DNA of 64,000 nt from Exophiala sp. HKRS030. Lineage: Eukaryota; Ascomycota; Eurotiomycetes; Chaetothyriales; Herpotrichiellaceae. Below, one piece after another: positions 1 through 10,671 of the stretch. The stretch lies in NCBI GenBank assembly GCA_023897205.1, contig JAHWDD010000002.1, positions 2,046,001 through 2,110,000 of the forward strand. The letters are read 5' to 3'. How positions within the stretch are numbered: the first letter of the stretch is position 1; every line of letters begins with the position of its first letter. Below the pieces are notes generated by a model that was not told the origin of the DNA, searched no databases, and was given only the letters and a program-made list of their open reading frames with translations. Position numbers and translations under genes: made by a program.

Positions 1-243
1 CAATTGGTCATTGGCGGATCGACATTCAGACTGGGTAAGGCTGCCCGGAGCGTGTGAGATGATTTGGAAAGACACTCGACCGGCGTCCATCTGAGACAAA
101 CGAAGGGTGGAGAGGTCGGTCAGTTTGTCGGACAAGCTGGGGATGTGTATGAATTGTTCAGAGTATTGTGAAGAGATGGTAGGCGAGGCTGACGCCGCGC
201 GGGAGAAGAAGTGTTCTTCTAGGGTTATCAGAGGGGGAATCAT
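1..243 (-). CDS. Amidohydrolase (Amidohydro_2 type), N-terminal part, cut by window edge
   Basis: Reading the minus strand from an ATG at 243 gives 81 uninterrupted codons running off the window start. The peptide opens MIPPLITLEEHFFSRA, and further in has DAGRVSFQIISHAPG. The ITLEEHF start and the later QIISHAPG strand resemble the first beta-strand region of fungal amidohydrolases related to 2,3-dihydroxybenzoate and aminocarboxymuconate-semialdehyde decarboxylases, which use a metal-bound TIM barrel for non-oxidative decarboxylation. Only the first quarter is visible, so the catalytic His and Asp residues cannot be checked and the substrate is unknown. Family assignment is from recalled motifs. 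Confidence 0.6.
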   Translation of the reverse strand, partial: MIPPLITLEEHFFSRAASASPTISSQYSEQFIHIPSLSDKLTDLSTLRLSQMDAGRVSFQIISHAPGSLTQSECRSANDQL

Positions 244-1104
244 GGTTGAAACAATTGTTTATCTCTGGCTGTGTGGAAAGATACTAGGGTTGAGGTGAGG
301 TAGGCTGGAGATGGAGATGAAATATATCACGTAGAGCCCCCTAATAGTAGCAGAGGGGGTGGTGAGTCCAGCGATACCGCTGAGCAGTGTAACAGAAGTA
401 TCCGAGATGCTGAGGTACGTACGGAGTAGGGGACATGGATTTATGAGATGGTCGCCTGATGTGTAACAAATATCACTGATCAACTATTCAAATCTAGTAC
501 AAGAGATGGGATAGATCAAACGAGTCTGAATGAGAGTAGATGAATGTCGTCGTCAGTCAACCTACCTACCTCTTATATCTACAAAGATATCCGTATAAAC
601 GGAGTAGAGTGGTTGATACCCCGGACATTTTTGAGGCCGATGGACCGCGGGCGCGGGGTAAACAAATCGACACATATACCAGGAATGGTAGTTGGCGGGT
701 TTACGAGTACATCCTCCTCCAACTTTGATGTCGAATAGAATGATAAAGGGGAAGATACAAGACAGAAAACGCATCCTAATGAATTCTTTTGTAACAACGT
801 GTTTGACCATACGAGTACTCGTACGTAGGTCCATGTCATGAGGTCATGAAGTACTTCATTACCTTGTCCGGAGATACTCGGATGTCCCAGATTCAAAACA
901 AAAAAACATCGGCCGAATGTGACTCCGAGTTTTCGTACGTACATGAGACTGATTAATGCCTAATGTCAAGAATGTTATCAAAGTACCTGAGTAGGTAGTG
1001 AGTACCAGTTTCTTTCTTCTATATTGTCCAACAACACAGTCTTTTATCGTCGTAACAGTCATTTCGTGGTCCGACGTTTTTGACTTGTTAGAATACTCTG
1101 AAGG
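244..1104. other. Intergenic region between divergent genes
   Basis: About 860 bp separate the amidohydrolase start (minus) from the NAPE-PLD-like start (plus), so it should hold both promoters. Only short overlapping reading frames without family resemblance are present. One TACGGAGTA motif lies at 420-428. I see nothing else definable. Confidence 0.6.
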
Positions 1105-2268
1105 ATGGTCAATGTGAAGAGACTGCCGTCACTGTCGCCCGAAGAACCAAAATCCCATCATGTAGGAAACCCCCCAAAGGGATTCCACAACCCATGGCCT
1201 TCGTTCAACCCTCACCACGGCGGTTTGATGGGTGGTTTCAAACTACGGTTTGGCCGGGACAGACCTGAATTCGTCCCCGTCCCTGACGATCGAGAGGGTC
1301 TGGTCCCTGTCCGGAAAGTCGACTTGACGAATCCCAACCCGGCCTTCAAAGTGACGTGGATCGGTCATGCGAGTTTCTTGTTACAGACGTCTCGACCACC
1401 GGACGGTGGTGGTGCCACAAGCCGCGGGATCAACATCCTGTGCGATCCGGTCTTTTCGGAGAGGACGTCTCCGTTCACGTGGTTGGGCCCGAAGAGATAC
1501 ACTCCCACGCCGTGCACTTTGACGGAGCTCCTGGAATCGGTCCCCATCGACGTGGTCATGATCAGTCACAACCACTACGACCACGCCGACGAAGCGACCC
1601 TGAAAGCCGTCTACGCGAAGAGATCCTCCGACGTTCGTTTTGTCGTCGGTCTGCACAACGCTCGATGGCTGACTTCGTTCGGTATCGATCCATCCCACAT
1701 CATCGAGCTGGATTGGTGGGACGGTGTCGAGATCGGTGCTGAAGAAAATGTTGGAACGGTACGAATCACTTGTACGCCCACTCAACACTTTTCATCGAGA
1801 TGGATCAATGATAGGAACCACGACTTGTGGTGTTCGTACGCCATTCAAGATCTCAATGACAACAAGAACGTATACTTTGCGGGAGACACGGCTTATCGAA
1901 GTATTCCCAACCGACACATGACCAGAGAAGAAGAGGATGCGCAACCGGTGTGTCCTACCTTCAAGAAAGTCGGGGAGTTGTTGGGACCCTTTGATTTGGC
2001 TCTACTGCCCATCGGACTGTGCGAACCCCGGGATTTCATGTCTGGTGTTCATGCGAATTCTTGGGATTCGATACGGATCCATCAGGATGTACAAAGTAAG
2101 AGGTCGATAGGAATGCACTGGGGAACTGTGCGCGGTGGGTTGTCCATGCACTATGAAGACGTGAGAACACCACCCAGGAATTGGAAGATTGCGGCAGAAG
2201 AAGCAGGGCTGAAATGGGGTAAAGAGATCGGATTGATGGATATTGGAGAGACTTTGGTATTAGATTGA
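1105..2268 (+). CDS. NAPE-PLD-like metallo-beta-lactamase fold hydrolase
   Basis: Single-exon gene of 387 aa. It resembles N-acyl-phosphatidylethanolamine phospholipase D and its fungal relatives, zinc hydrolases that release N-acylethanolamines from membrane lipids. The metal motif is SHNHYDHAD with His155, His157, Asp159 and His160. It is preceded by the family-typical FKVTWIGHASFLLQT segment and followed by TPTQHFSSR, YFAGDTAY and a C-terminal GMHWGT, which supply further metal ligands. Length matches the family (about 350-400 aa). There is no signal peptide, so cytosolic or membrane-associated action is likely. The ATG at 1105 is the first in frame. Substrate specificity in fungi is not settled; some members only share the fold. 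Confidence 0.88.
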   Translation: MVNVKRLPSLSPEEPKSHHVGNPPKGFHNPWPSFNPHHGGLMGGFKLRFGRDRPEFVPVPDDREGLVPVRKVDLTNPNPAFKVTWIGHASFLLQTSRPPDGGGATSRGINILCDPVFSERTSPFTWLGPKRYTPTPCTLTELLESVPIDVVMISHNHYDHADEATLKAVYAKRSSDVRFVVGLHNARWLTSFGIDPSHIIELDWWDGVEIGAEENVGTVRITCTPTQHFSSRWINDRNHDLWCSYAIQDLNDNKNVYFAGDTAYRSIPNRHMTREEEDAQPVCPTFKKVGELLGPFDLALLPIGLCEPRDFMSGVHANSWDSIRIHQDVQSKRSIGMHWGTVRGGLSMHYEDVRTPPRNWKIAAEEAGLKWGKEIGLMDIGETLVLD

Positions 2269-3261
2269 GGTTTGATTGTTGAGGTACTGTACATATACGG
2301 AGTACTCGGTAATGGTGTAGTTTGTGCCATGATTAGATTTGTGCTGATGACGACCTATGAAACATTCACAAGACTAGAAATCCGTGCGAAGACCACCTCC
2401 TCTTGATAAGTTTGGTTTTTTTTTGTTTCTTTCCTCCCTTGACGCGACAGGTGTCTAAGGTTTTTGTTTTTCTGGGTACCGAGTATGTATGGAGCCCTCG
2501 TATCGGTTTCGTATCTCCCTCGACGCGATGCGAGATGATACAATATGTGATCGTAGCTGACTACTTGTACCAGTGTAGTGGAGGATAGGCAGATCAAGTC
2601 CCTAAACCCCGGGGACATGCATGATGGTGGAACCGACTTTTGCTGCCATCAATCCAGCTATTGCCCACGGATTGAGTCAGCCACAGCTGCAAGAAACATC
2701 TCATCCTCTGGCGGAAGCAGCCTAGGTAGATGATGGAGGTGGTCCGTACAATGTTAATTGGTAGTTGGCCCTGGCGTGGCGCCACCGCTAATGCAGGTCG
2801 CTGACTTGCGGAGTTGTTTTTGACGGAGGTACTCCGTACAATGATAGCCTAAAAGACTTTGGGATCGAACTGGTTACCACAGAAAAAAAACAATCAAACC
2901 ATTCAGCGTGGCCATATTCCGTTTGTCGTAGCAATCACCAAAAACACTGCTGCCTGTCGTTGCGCACGGATCAGGGGGAGAAGGAGAGTGCAACTACTTT
3001 GTATAAATACACGTAGGCATGATTCTACTGTACTGAACCTGGTAAAAACGAGGTTCGGCAAAAGCGTTACTCCGGATCCGTTTTCCGTGGCTTTCTCATA
3101 CCACTACGACTCCTTGTTTACTTTGACCTCAACATCATCTCTCGACCTTTTTCCATTCGCCCGTCCAGCAATATCATTGTCATTTACCGCCCGACGTCGC
3201 ACCACAAAGTCATCATAAAAAAGGTCTTGACAAGCACATCCCTGTCAAAAGGACAAACAAA
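2269..3261. other. Intergenic region upstream of the SDR gene
   Basis: About 990 bp. TACGGAGTAC occurs at 2296-2305 and TACTCCGTAC at 2830-2839. A TATA-like box sits near 3002. Short reading frames here show no family resemblance. It probably contains the 3' UTR of the upstream gene and the promoter of the short-chain dehydrogenase. Confidence 0.5.
3002..3009 (+). promoter_or_regulatory. Candidate TATA box of the SDR gene
   Basis: TATAAATA lies about 250 bp before the ATG at 3262, with a pyrimidine-rich stretch following it. Placement is plausible for a long 5' leader but unproven. Confidence 0.3.
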
Positions 3262-4316
3262 ATGTTTCATACCCTCGGTGCCTTTTGGAATCAATCCTTC
3301 TTCCTCCCTCAACCGACGCTGACGGAGAAGAACCTCCCGGACCAGACCGGCAAAGTCTTTATCATTACCGGCGCCAACACGGGCATCGGCTACCACGTCG
3401 CGGCGATCCTGTACTCGCTCAACGCCAAAGTCTACGTCGGGGCGCGCTCGGAGTCCAAAGCCACCGAGGCCATCTCGTCGATCAAGAAACTCCACCCTTC
3501 ATCCAAGGGCGCTTTGGAGTATCTGCACCTCAACCTCTCTGACCTCACCACCATCAAAGGCACGGCCGAAGAGTTCATGCGCCGCGAGTCGAAACTGCAC
3601 TGGTTGGACAACAATGCCGGCGTCATGATTCCACCCGCGGGGTCCAAGGGGGCTCAGGGCATGGATCTCCAGTTCCAGACCAACATCCTGGGTCCGTTCC
3701 TGTTGACCAAGTTGCTCCTTCCGGTGCTCAAGCGCACGGCCGAGTCCGAGCCAACGGGAACAGTCCGGGTGAGTTGGGCTGGTAGTCTCGCCGTGGACCT
3801 GGGCAGCCCCAAGGGTGGCATGGCGTGGAAGAGTGCGTCCGACGGCGTCTCGACACTGGACGACTCACATGGTATCCGGACCAATTATGGAATCAGTAAA
3901 GCCGCGAATTATTTCCTGGGGAATGAGTTCGCCAAGAGGTTCGGTGAGAGGGACGGAGTGATGCATAATGTGAGTACTTTGTTTCAAGACACTAGAAAAA
4001 CCGATTAATGACTTTGATGAACAAACAGTCGTACAATCCCGGAAACCTCAAGTCGGATCTCCAGCGCCATACCAGCGGGCTCGTGCGACGCCTCATAGAC
4101 CTGATACTGTACCCGGCCGTGTTTGGTGCTTATACCGAATTGTACGCGGGCTTGTCGCAGGAATTGACCATGAAGGGTGATCAAGGTCTCTTCATTGCAC
4201 CGTGGGGTCGTCGTGCTTCGGTGAGGAAGGACTTGGAGGATGAGGTGGTCAAGGAGGATGGGCAGGCGGCGAAATTGTTCGAATGGTGCGATCGCGTCAC
4301 GAAAGAGTATGCTTAG
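3262..4316 (+). CDS. Short-chain dehydrogenase/reductase (retinol-dehydrogenase-like)
   Basis: Two exons, 3262-3969 and 4029-4316, joined in phase 0 across a 59-nt GTGAGT...CAG intron; the product is 331 aa. The Rossmann cofactor motif ITGANTGIG lies near residue 30, NNAGV near residue 115 and the catalytic YGISKAAN near residue 212. An Asn follows the cofactor motif region as in other classical-extended SDRs of this length. The usual catalytic serine strand (VSSS) reads VSWAGSLA here, so the serine may be displaced. It likely reduces or oxidises a hydrophobic alcohol/ketone with NADP(H). Substrate is unknown. Without splicing the frame ends early at 4008, which supports the intron. Confidence 0.88.
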
Positions 4317-5148
4317 GAGGGGGCGGTGTGCTCGGTAAATACCTGTAATCAACGAGGCGGGTGTTGGACTTGAAAACTTTGGGTAGGTTGATATGATTGC
4401 TTTTGATTGTGTTGAATAGATCCCCCCGGATGTCAGAGGAGTATTCATCTGGAATCATGTGTGAATTGCACGATTGGCTTGTCTTTGCAGTTTGCTTATA
4501 AGAATCTGACCCATTGCCAGAACAGACTCTCTAATGAACGTCGGAAAATAGCATTGAATGACTTCTGATGTCCTAGGTATGTAGGTAAATTTACTCTTCT
4601 TTATTCTATTCGATAGTCGGCGTTGATAGGCTGTTCAAAAGTGACATCAAGCTTGCCATGCATCACATCGACTCTGTATAGTTGAGCCGGACAAGCCAAC
4701 ATACCTACCTAGGTATGTTTCAGAAGTTCTAAATTCGACAGTTGGAAGGAAAAAGACTCGACACTGAGAAGAGACGAGAAGAGAAGAGATGATCACCAAC
4801 GCGCTAATCCAATGATACAGGATTCGTGCAAATGAAACACTTCTCGTCACGTATGGCGCTTGTCTCTCTCTATGATGCCTTCATTCATCGCAGCTTCTGC
4901 AGATGATCTCCAAGCCTTTTGGTCAGACCGGTGCAATATCAGCCAACGGTGGCTTTAAGGCATATGATTGACCATGAACGGGCGAGACCTTTGTTCGGAT
5001 CAAAGGCACTTTCGGTCAGATTTTCATTCTTCATTGACGTGACAAGTTATCATGATAGTTACGGGCTCGATATGTTTTTAACAATATGTACGCTCAAACG
5101 CCAGTTTCCAGCCCCTTTACCGTTTCGTCTCGGGAGATAGATCAAAGG
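4317..5148. other. Intergenic region between convergent genes
   Basis: About 830 bp between the ends of the SDR gene (plus) and the amine oxidase gene (minus). A perfect palindrome TACCTAGGTA is at 4706-4715 and a related copy lies at 4571-4580. No gene is recognised. Confidence 0.55.
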
Positions 5149-7304
5149 TCACAGCTTGAGCTGTTTCACGGCACAACATGACTGATCAAAAGCATCTCTG
5201 GACGCTGTGTCGACACACAATGCCGACGGCGCCACCCAAAGCCCGGGATTCTTCTTGAAGAAATTACTCGCGCGCAACATGACACTGACGGGCTCGGCTG
5301 GCATGACGGGGAAATCCTCGGTCCTCGGGAAGTGCGTCAGACCGAACTGAACGTAGCACACGATGTCCGTGTTCTCGATGGACTCATTCCTGGCGGCCCA
5401 ATCTGCGACGGTCGAGTTGAACGGGTGATTCTCCTGGCCGGTGGACTGGCACACGTAATCACCGGCAGGGAAGAGCTCGTAGTCCTTGTACGGGACGACC
5501 CAGAGAGTTTTCCTGGTGAAGGCCGCACGATTGTATACCACGCTACCCGGCTTCGCCAGCAACCTGGGACACGAGCTGTTGATGATCTTGTAGCTGACAG
5601 GCTTCCCACATGCCGGGTTGATGCTCGATGGGTTGACGATGTCCCACGCCCGACTCGTCTCGTGGCAGTAATCTGCTGCGCCCTCGAGGGAGGTCCGCAA
5701 CGGCGTCTTCTTGCAATAGAAGCCGTTGCCATAAAAGTTGGCCTCGGACCCGACGGGCTCGTCCGAAGGGACGGCGTCGCTCTGCACGACCGAGTTGTTG
5801 GGACCGTCGACTTCGGGGTCGACACGCAACGAGAAGATGTGCTGGTGGTTCTGGGCGTTGAGCTTGGGCGCGATCTGGGTGCCCCATGGCGCCGCTTGCT
5901 CGGTGGGGTGCATACAGTACGTGTTCAACATGCCGGTCAGCTTGACCTCGAGCTTGTACGTTCCGTCGAGTGTGAAGGTGTGGTAGAAGCCGTACTCGTA
6001 ATTCGCGGCAGTGATGATCTGGGACACGATGAGTTTGCGGTCCCGTGCGGACACGACGGTTCCGTCGCGGAAATCGGTGTGCTTGTACAACAGTCCGTTG
6101 TCCTCTTCGTGGATGCAGATTGCGTTCTTGATCACGGCGGCCTCACCCTTGCCCGTGTTGACAACACCGTCGAGGTAGTGGATCGCTCCCTTACAGTCGC
6201 ATCCAAGTTTGAGGGAGTTCGACATCAGACCGGTGCCGTATTCGCCCACGTCAAAGGCGTGTTTCTTGTGGTGCGGTTTCTCGGGCGAACCGTACGGGAC
6301 GACCATTTCGACGACGCTGATTCGGTTGAAGAGCGTGCGGTCGCGTTGTTCATGGTGATCGAACATGCTGACGTCCGAGATGACGATGCCTTCGCGGTAG
6401 TTGAAGCCGATGTGCATTTTGTATCCGGCCCAGTGAAGCTCGTTACCTCTCATGTGGAAAGAGACGCCCTGGGGTTGGGTGATGTTGATGGGCTTGAGGA
6501 CGTCAGGACGGTACCCCTTCTGGATGAACTCGGGGAGGTAGTTGTGCTCTTCGAGAGGGACGGCGGTTCTCTCGCCGTTGACCAGTCTGATGTCCACGTT
6601 GAGCACTTCTTCTCGCTCCGTGTCTGCGATGACCGAGAAGTCCAGCGGGTGGGCGTATTGGTTGTCGAATTTGGAGTTGCGGTAGTACGCCAGACCCTGC
6701 TGGAGACGGCGTTCGAAGCCATAGCGCTCATCGACACCTATGGCCCACGCGTCGAGGAAGACTTTGGACATGTCGGTGATGCCTAGACCACGGCAGGCTT
6801 CGATGACACGGGAGTCCTTGCGGGCGATTCGCTCCATGACGTCCAGGTCCTCGAGGGTGAGCGTTGGCATCACCTCGCTGACCGGTTTCCAGTCCTCGAC
6901 TCTGGAGGTGGTGAGATTCACGACGACCTCGGCGACATTGCAGGAGTCGCCTTGCTCAATAACGATGGCGAAGGCTCGGCGCGCCGGTCGCGGTCCTCGT
7001 TTTGATTTGAAGGCGGCATATTCGTTCTTGAGTGGTTCTCGGAGCGTGATGCAGTTGAACTTGAGTTGCTTGGGAGCAGCGAATTCCCGTATCAGTCTGG
7101 CCACAAATGGGATTTCTTGGACTGAGAGTTGGTCTATGGGATGTGTCAGTTGATAATTGATACCTTGGAGCTTGGAAAAGATCATCGATGTGACTTACCC
7201 AGAGGATGCGGAGTATACCGTGAATAGTCGACGGGGGCACTGAAAGCATTGGGCTCATCACGATGAATCGTGTACCCCGGTATCGACAATGTATCTAAAG
7301 ACAT
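5149..7304 (-). CDS. Copper amine oxidase (primary-amine oxidase)
   Basis: Two exons on the minus strand, 7304-7199 and 7133-5149, split by a 65-nt intron; 696 aa. The short first exon (MSLDTLSIPGYTIHRDEPN...) joins in phase 1 and gives a continuous HPLDQLSVQEI. The active-site motif is AANYEYG, with Tyr414 the predicted precursor of the topaquinone cofactor. Copper ligands are the HQH pair (His465, His467) and His636 in LTHFPRTEDFP. Asp330 in FDVGEYG fits the catalytic base. Length and positions closely track yeast peroxisomal amine oxidases. It oxidises primary amines to aldehyde, ammonia and hydrogen peroxide. The C-terminus ends KQLKL; a peroxisomal PTS1-like tail is possible but not canonical. 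It is divergent from an APC permease gene. Confidence 0.95.
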
Positions 7305-8802
7305 GGTGATTGTATATGTGGTGGTGTACAGATATTCACTGGGAGGTCAGGTAGATAGGAGGGAGATTTGTCGGGAGTTCAAGGTGTCCCTGTGGCCCTG
7401 ACTGTGCTTTATATCTAGTACGGACAGAGGAGGACGACAAAAGGTGAAGATTGTATGGCTCGAGGACACAGCGCTTGTACTTGCTGTTTAAGGATTAGCG
7501 TCGATCGGAAAGGCTCCTGATTCGCCGTATTGCCTTCTCCCTCGTTCTGCTCCTGATCTGGAGAAGGACAACTCCATCTTGCTTGACGTACCAGTGCTTA
7601 TCGATGCATCCGAATGGTTCTGGGGAGTTTGTTATTATGAATCAAATCCACATATTGTGTTTCGAGTTGGCCACTGGTGAGGAAGGACGACTCGAAATGT
7701 CGGATCAAACGCAACTGCAATATCGGCACCTTGAGAAGATGAACGAAGATTACAGTAGACATCTCAAAGACCTTGCAACTGATAATTGAGATCTAGGCAT
7801 ATTGATATCGTGAAAGTCTGTTACAACTACTACGACTATCTCTGCAAGGCCAGCATCAACAACACCAATGTCCTTTGGAAGCGTTCTGGAACACTCCACA
7901 CCGGTCGGAATCGCAATCACAGTTTCGACCTGCCTCGTAATCTTTGACTGATCGATTTCCGGTACTGTTATGCAATTCTATCAGATTAGCAACATACTAC
8001 ACGTCCTGTTTGTTGATTGAGGAAATCCCCGACGAAGGCGTCGACCATTATGGCCACCGAATATCGGCGGCCATATCCTTTCATTAGCCGAGACAGGTAT
8101 GTCAAGGCGATTACGGATAACAAAGGAGCTGGGAAAATCCAAAAAGCTTGACTCAAAGACAACAAGTATACGAGTACGTTCGGACATTTGGTAAACGATA
8201 TGTGTCGGGGGCTGGATTCAAAGAGAACAACTGACTGACGTATGGAGGCGTATGGAGAGTCCGTGCAGCTGAGAAAGGAAAGTTGATGCGTTGCTCCGCC
8301 CGGTCATTGAACTCTGACCAAACACATCACTTTACGATGGTCCGAGTCTACCCACGGATACGCCCTGGGCCCTGGACGAAATTTGCATCACACCCTATTA
8401 TCGCCCCTCTGATACAAGCTTCCAATATACATACCCAATCCATCGGGAGCCCACTGGATACACGAAAGCTTGTCAAAAGGGAGTGTGCACAAAGGCGTGC
8501 GTGTGTTCGGAATTTGAATTTGGAGGGGCGGAGAAAAGAAGAGAGGTCCGGGGTAAGTAGGCGCAGTGAGAGAGCGGCCTTGCGTTGCCGGACCTTAGGC
8601 ACCTTGCAGCAGCACACAAAACTATTCAAATACCGTCGACGACCCTGTCCTTTTCAACTACCAAGGACAGGCAGGAATACTGAAGAAAAATATCAAACCC
8701 TCCTTTCCGAGCAAACATCTCAAACACTGCATTCTCGACTTCCTGGCAAATGAGACTACAAACCTCCGTCCTCCACAACTACAGCTACAGACAACAAAAG
8801 AT
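7305..8802. other. Divergent intergenic region, amine oxidase / permease
   Basis: About 1.5 kb separates the two divergent starts and should carry both promoters. Reading frames at 7583-7789 and 8283-8753 are short, lack family resemblance and look like chance openings. The last 200 bp before 8803 are CA-rich and polypyrimidine-poor, as in many fungal leaders. Confidence 0.5.
7408..7414 (-). promoter_or_regulatory. Candidate TATA box of the amine oxidase gene
   Basis: On the minus strand this reads ATATAAA, about 105 bp before the ATG at 7304. The spacing is usual for fungal core promoters. Prediction from sequence only. Confidence 0.4.
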
Positions 8803-10530
8803 ATGACAATAGTCAACGGCCACAACAACCGAAGAAGGTCTTCACTGTCGGGTGAACCGTCATCACGCCGCGATGCCCAAGTCTCTCAAGATGCCGACGT
8901 CCTCGCCACGCTCGGACACACCCAGGAACTCCCGCGCCAGTTCAACCTATGGAGCATGTTGGCGCTCGCCTTCACGGTCCTGGGGACCTGGTCGACCCTG
9001 GCGCAGAACCTCGCCTCAGGCCTGACCGCAGGCGGGCCCGTCAGCATCCTCTGGGGTCTGGTTCTGGTGACGGCGTGCAACCTCTGCGTGGCTGTCTCGT
9101 TGGGCGAATTGACCAGTGCCATGCCCACGGCTTTGGGACAGGCGTACTGGATCTTCCGCATCCTCCCTACCCCGACGGGCCGGTTCATCTCTTACATGTG
9201 TGCCTGGATCAATACCTTCGGGTGGTGGACTTTGACCGCCTCCCAGACGGCCTTCATGACCAACTTTATCCTCGCCATGAAGTTGCTGTTCAGCCCCGAC
9301 TGGGCGGGCGCCCATCACTCGTGGCTCTCGTTCCTCATCTACATCGGCCTCACGGCGCTGTTGACCGTGGTCAACATCGTCGCCTGCCGTAGGGACCGCG
9401 TGTTACCCTGGATCAACAACGTCGTCGGCGTCCAGTTCACCGCGTTGTTCCTGGCGTTTGCCTTGGCCCTGCTCATTTCCGTCGGCGTCAAGGCCGGAAT
9501 GGCCTACCAGTCCGGCTCGTTTGTGTTTGGGACCTGGATCAACAACACGTCCTGGCCGAGCGGGGTGGTATGGTTCACGGGCCTGATCCAGTCCGCGTAC
9601 GGCCTGACGGCCTTTGACGCCTGTATACACATGGTCGAGGAGCTTCCGGCACCCGGCAGGAACGGTCCCCGGATCATCTGGCTCTCGGTCCTGATCGGTG
9701 CCGTCTCGGGTTTCTTGTTCATGATGGTCTGCCTGTTTTGCGTCCAGAGTGTCGAAGGCTTGACCGGTGCGAGCCTGCCGTTCGTCGAGTTGTGCCTCTC
9801 GACCATCGGCCTCACGGGCGCGGCCGTCCTGTTGGCGTTTTTCATCGTGAATGGCGTCGGACAAAACGTCAGCATCATGACCACGGCCAGCCGATTGACC
9901 TGGGGTTTCGCCCGGGACGGCGGGTTACCCTGGCACAAACAACTCGCCGTCGTGAGCGATTACTGGCGGGTCCCCACTCGAGCGCTGTGGGCTCAGGGAG
10001 TCCTGATCGGCATCGTCGGGGTTTTGTATTTGTTTGCAAACACGGTCTTGCAGGCGATCCTGAGCGTCAGCACCATCGCCCTGACCATCTCTTACGGCAT
10101 ACCGATTGCGGTACTGTTGATCCAAGGGAGAGACAAATTACCCGTCCAGGGAGAGTTCAGGCTGGGTAGATGGGGACTCGCCGCCAACATTGTCAGTCTG
10201 GTGTATTGTGTCGTCACCACGGTGTTTTTCTTTTTCCCGAGCGACCCCAACCCGAAACCCGCCAACATGAACTGGGCCATTGCGGTCTTTGGGGTCATGT
10301 TGGTGATTGCACTCGGGTTTTGGTTCGTCCAGGGTCGACGCTCCTACCTCAGGACCGAAGAGGCCATGTTGAGGAGTTTGGTCAGTCAGGCTGGACAAGA
10401 GGACGTTCTGGGCACCGTCTGTGTGGAGGATGCTGATGCCCGTGGTGGCGACGGCGAGTCGATCAAGATTAGAGATGAGACCGTGGAGGCTCAAACGACC
10501 ATAGATCGGGAAGATAGAAAGCATATATAG
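8803..10530 (+). CDS. APC-superfamily amino acid/amine permease (GABA/choline permease class)
   Basis: Single exon, 575 aa, about 12 hydrophobic segments. After a 45-residue hydrophilic N-terminus the family start appears as LPRQFNLWSMLALAFTVLGTW, then LTAGGPVSILWG and SLGELTSAMPTALGQ, which match fungal permeases of the Uga4/Hnm1 class that import GABA, choline or polyamines by proton symport. ASRLTWGFARDGGLPW in the middle is another conserved loop. The C-terminal tail is acidic and hydrophilic. It is divergent from the copper amine oxidase, which suggests a shared role in amine use; this is inference. The exact substrate cannot be read from sequence. Confidence 0.9.
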   Translation: MTIVNGHNNRRRSSLSGEPSSRRDAQVSQDADVLATLGHTQELPRQFNLWSMLALAFTVLGTWSTLAQNLASGLTAGGPVSILWGLVLVTACNLCVAVSLGELTSAMPTALGQAYWIFRILPTPTGRFISYMCAWINTFGWWTLTASQTAFMTNFILAMKLLFSPDWAGAHHSWLSFLIYIGLTALLTVVNIVACRRDRVLPWINNVVGVQFTALFLAFALALLISVGVKAGMAYQSGSFVFGTWINNTSWPSGVVWFTGLIQSAYGLTAFDACIHMVEELPAPGRNGPRIIWLSVLIGAVSGFLFMMVCLFCVQSVEGLTGASLPFVELCLSTIGLTGAAVLLAFFIVNGVGQNVSIMTTASRLTWGFARDGGLPWHKQLAVVSDYWRVPTRALWAQGVLIGIVGVLYLFANTVLQAILSVSTIALTISYGIPIAVLLIQGRDKLPVQGEFRLGRWGLAANIVSLVYCVVTTVFFFFPSDPNPKPANMNWAIAVFGVMLVIALGFWFVQGRRSYLRTEEAMLRSLVSQAGQEDVLGTVCVEDADARGGDGESIKIRDETVEAQTTIDREDRKHI

Positions 10531-10671
10531 ATCTAGATAGGTGGCTTGCATCATAATTGCATGATACATAGACTAGGTGGTACTATACATACTTTTGTGT
10601 GTGTCGCCTGCACCTTTTGTGTGAGCCCCCCCTCCCGCCCCCTACTACAGCGTACTTTGTAGAGTGCCATG

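Noticed and set aside
5332..6786. Plus-strand open frame of 484 codons
   Set aside because: It lies entirely opposite the copper amine oxidase exon, has Val/Asp-biased composition without domains, and is explained by the GC-rich codon use of the real gene.
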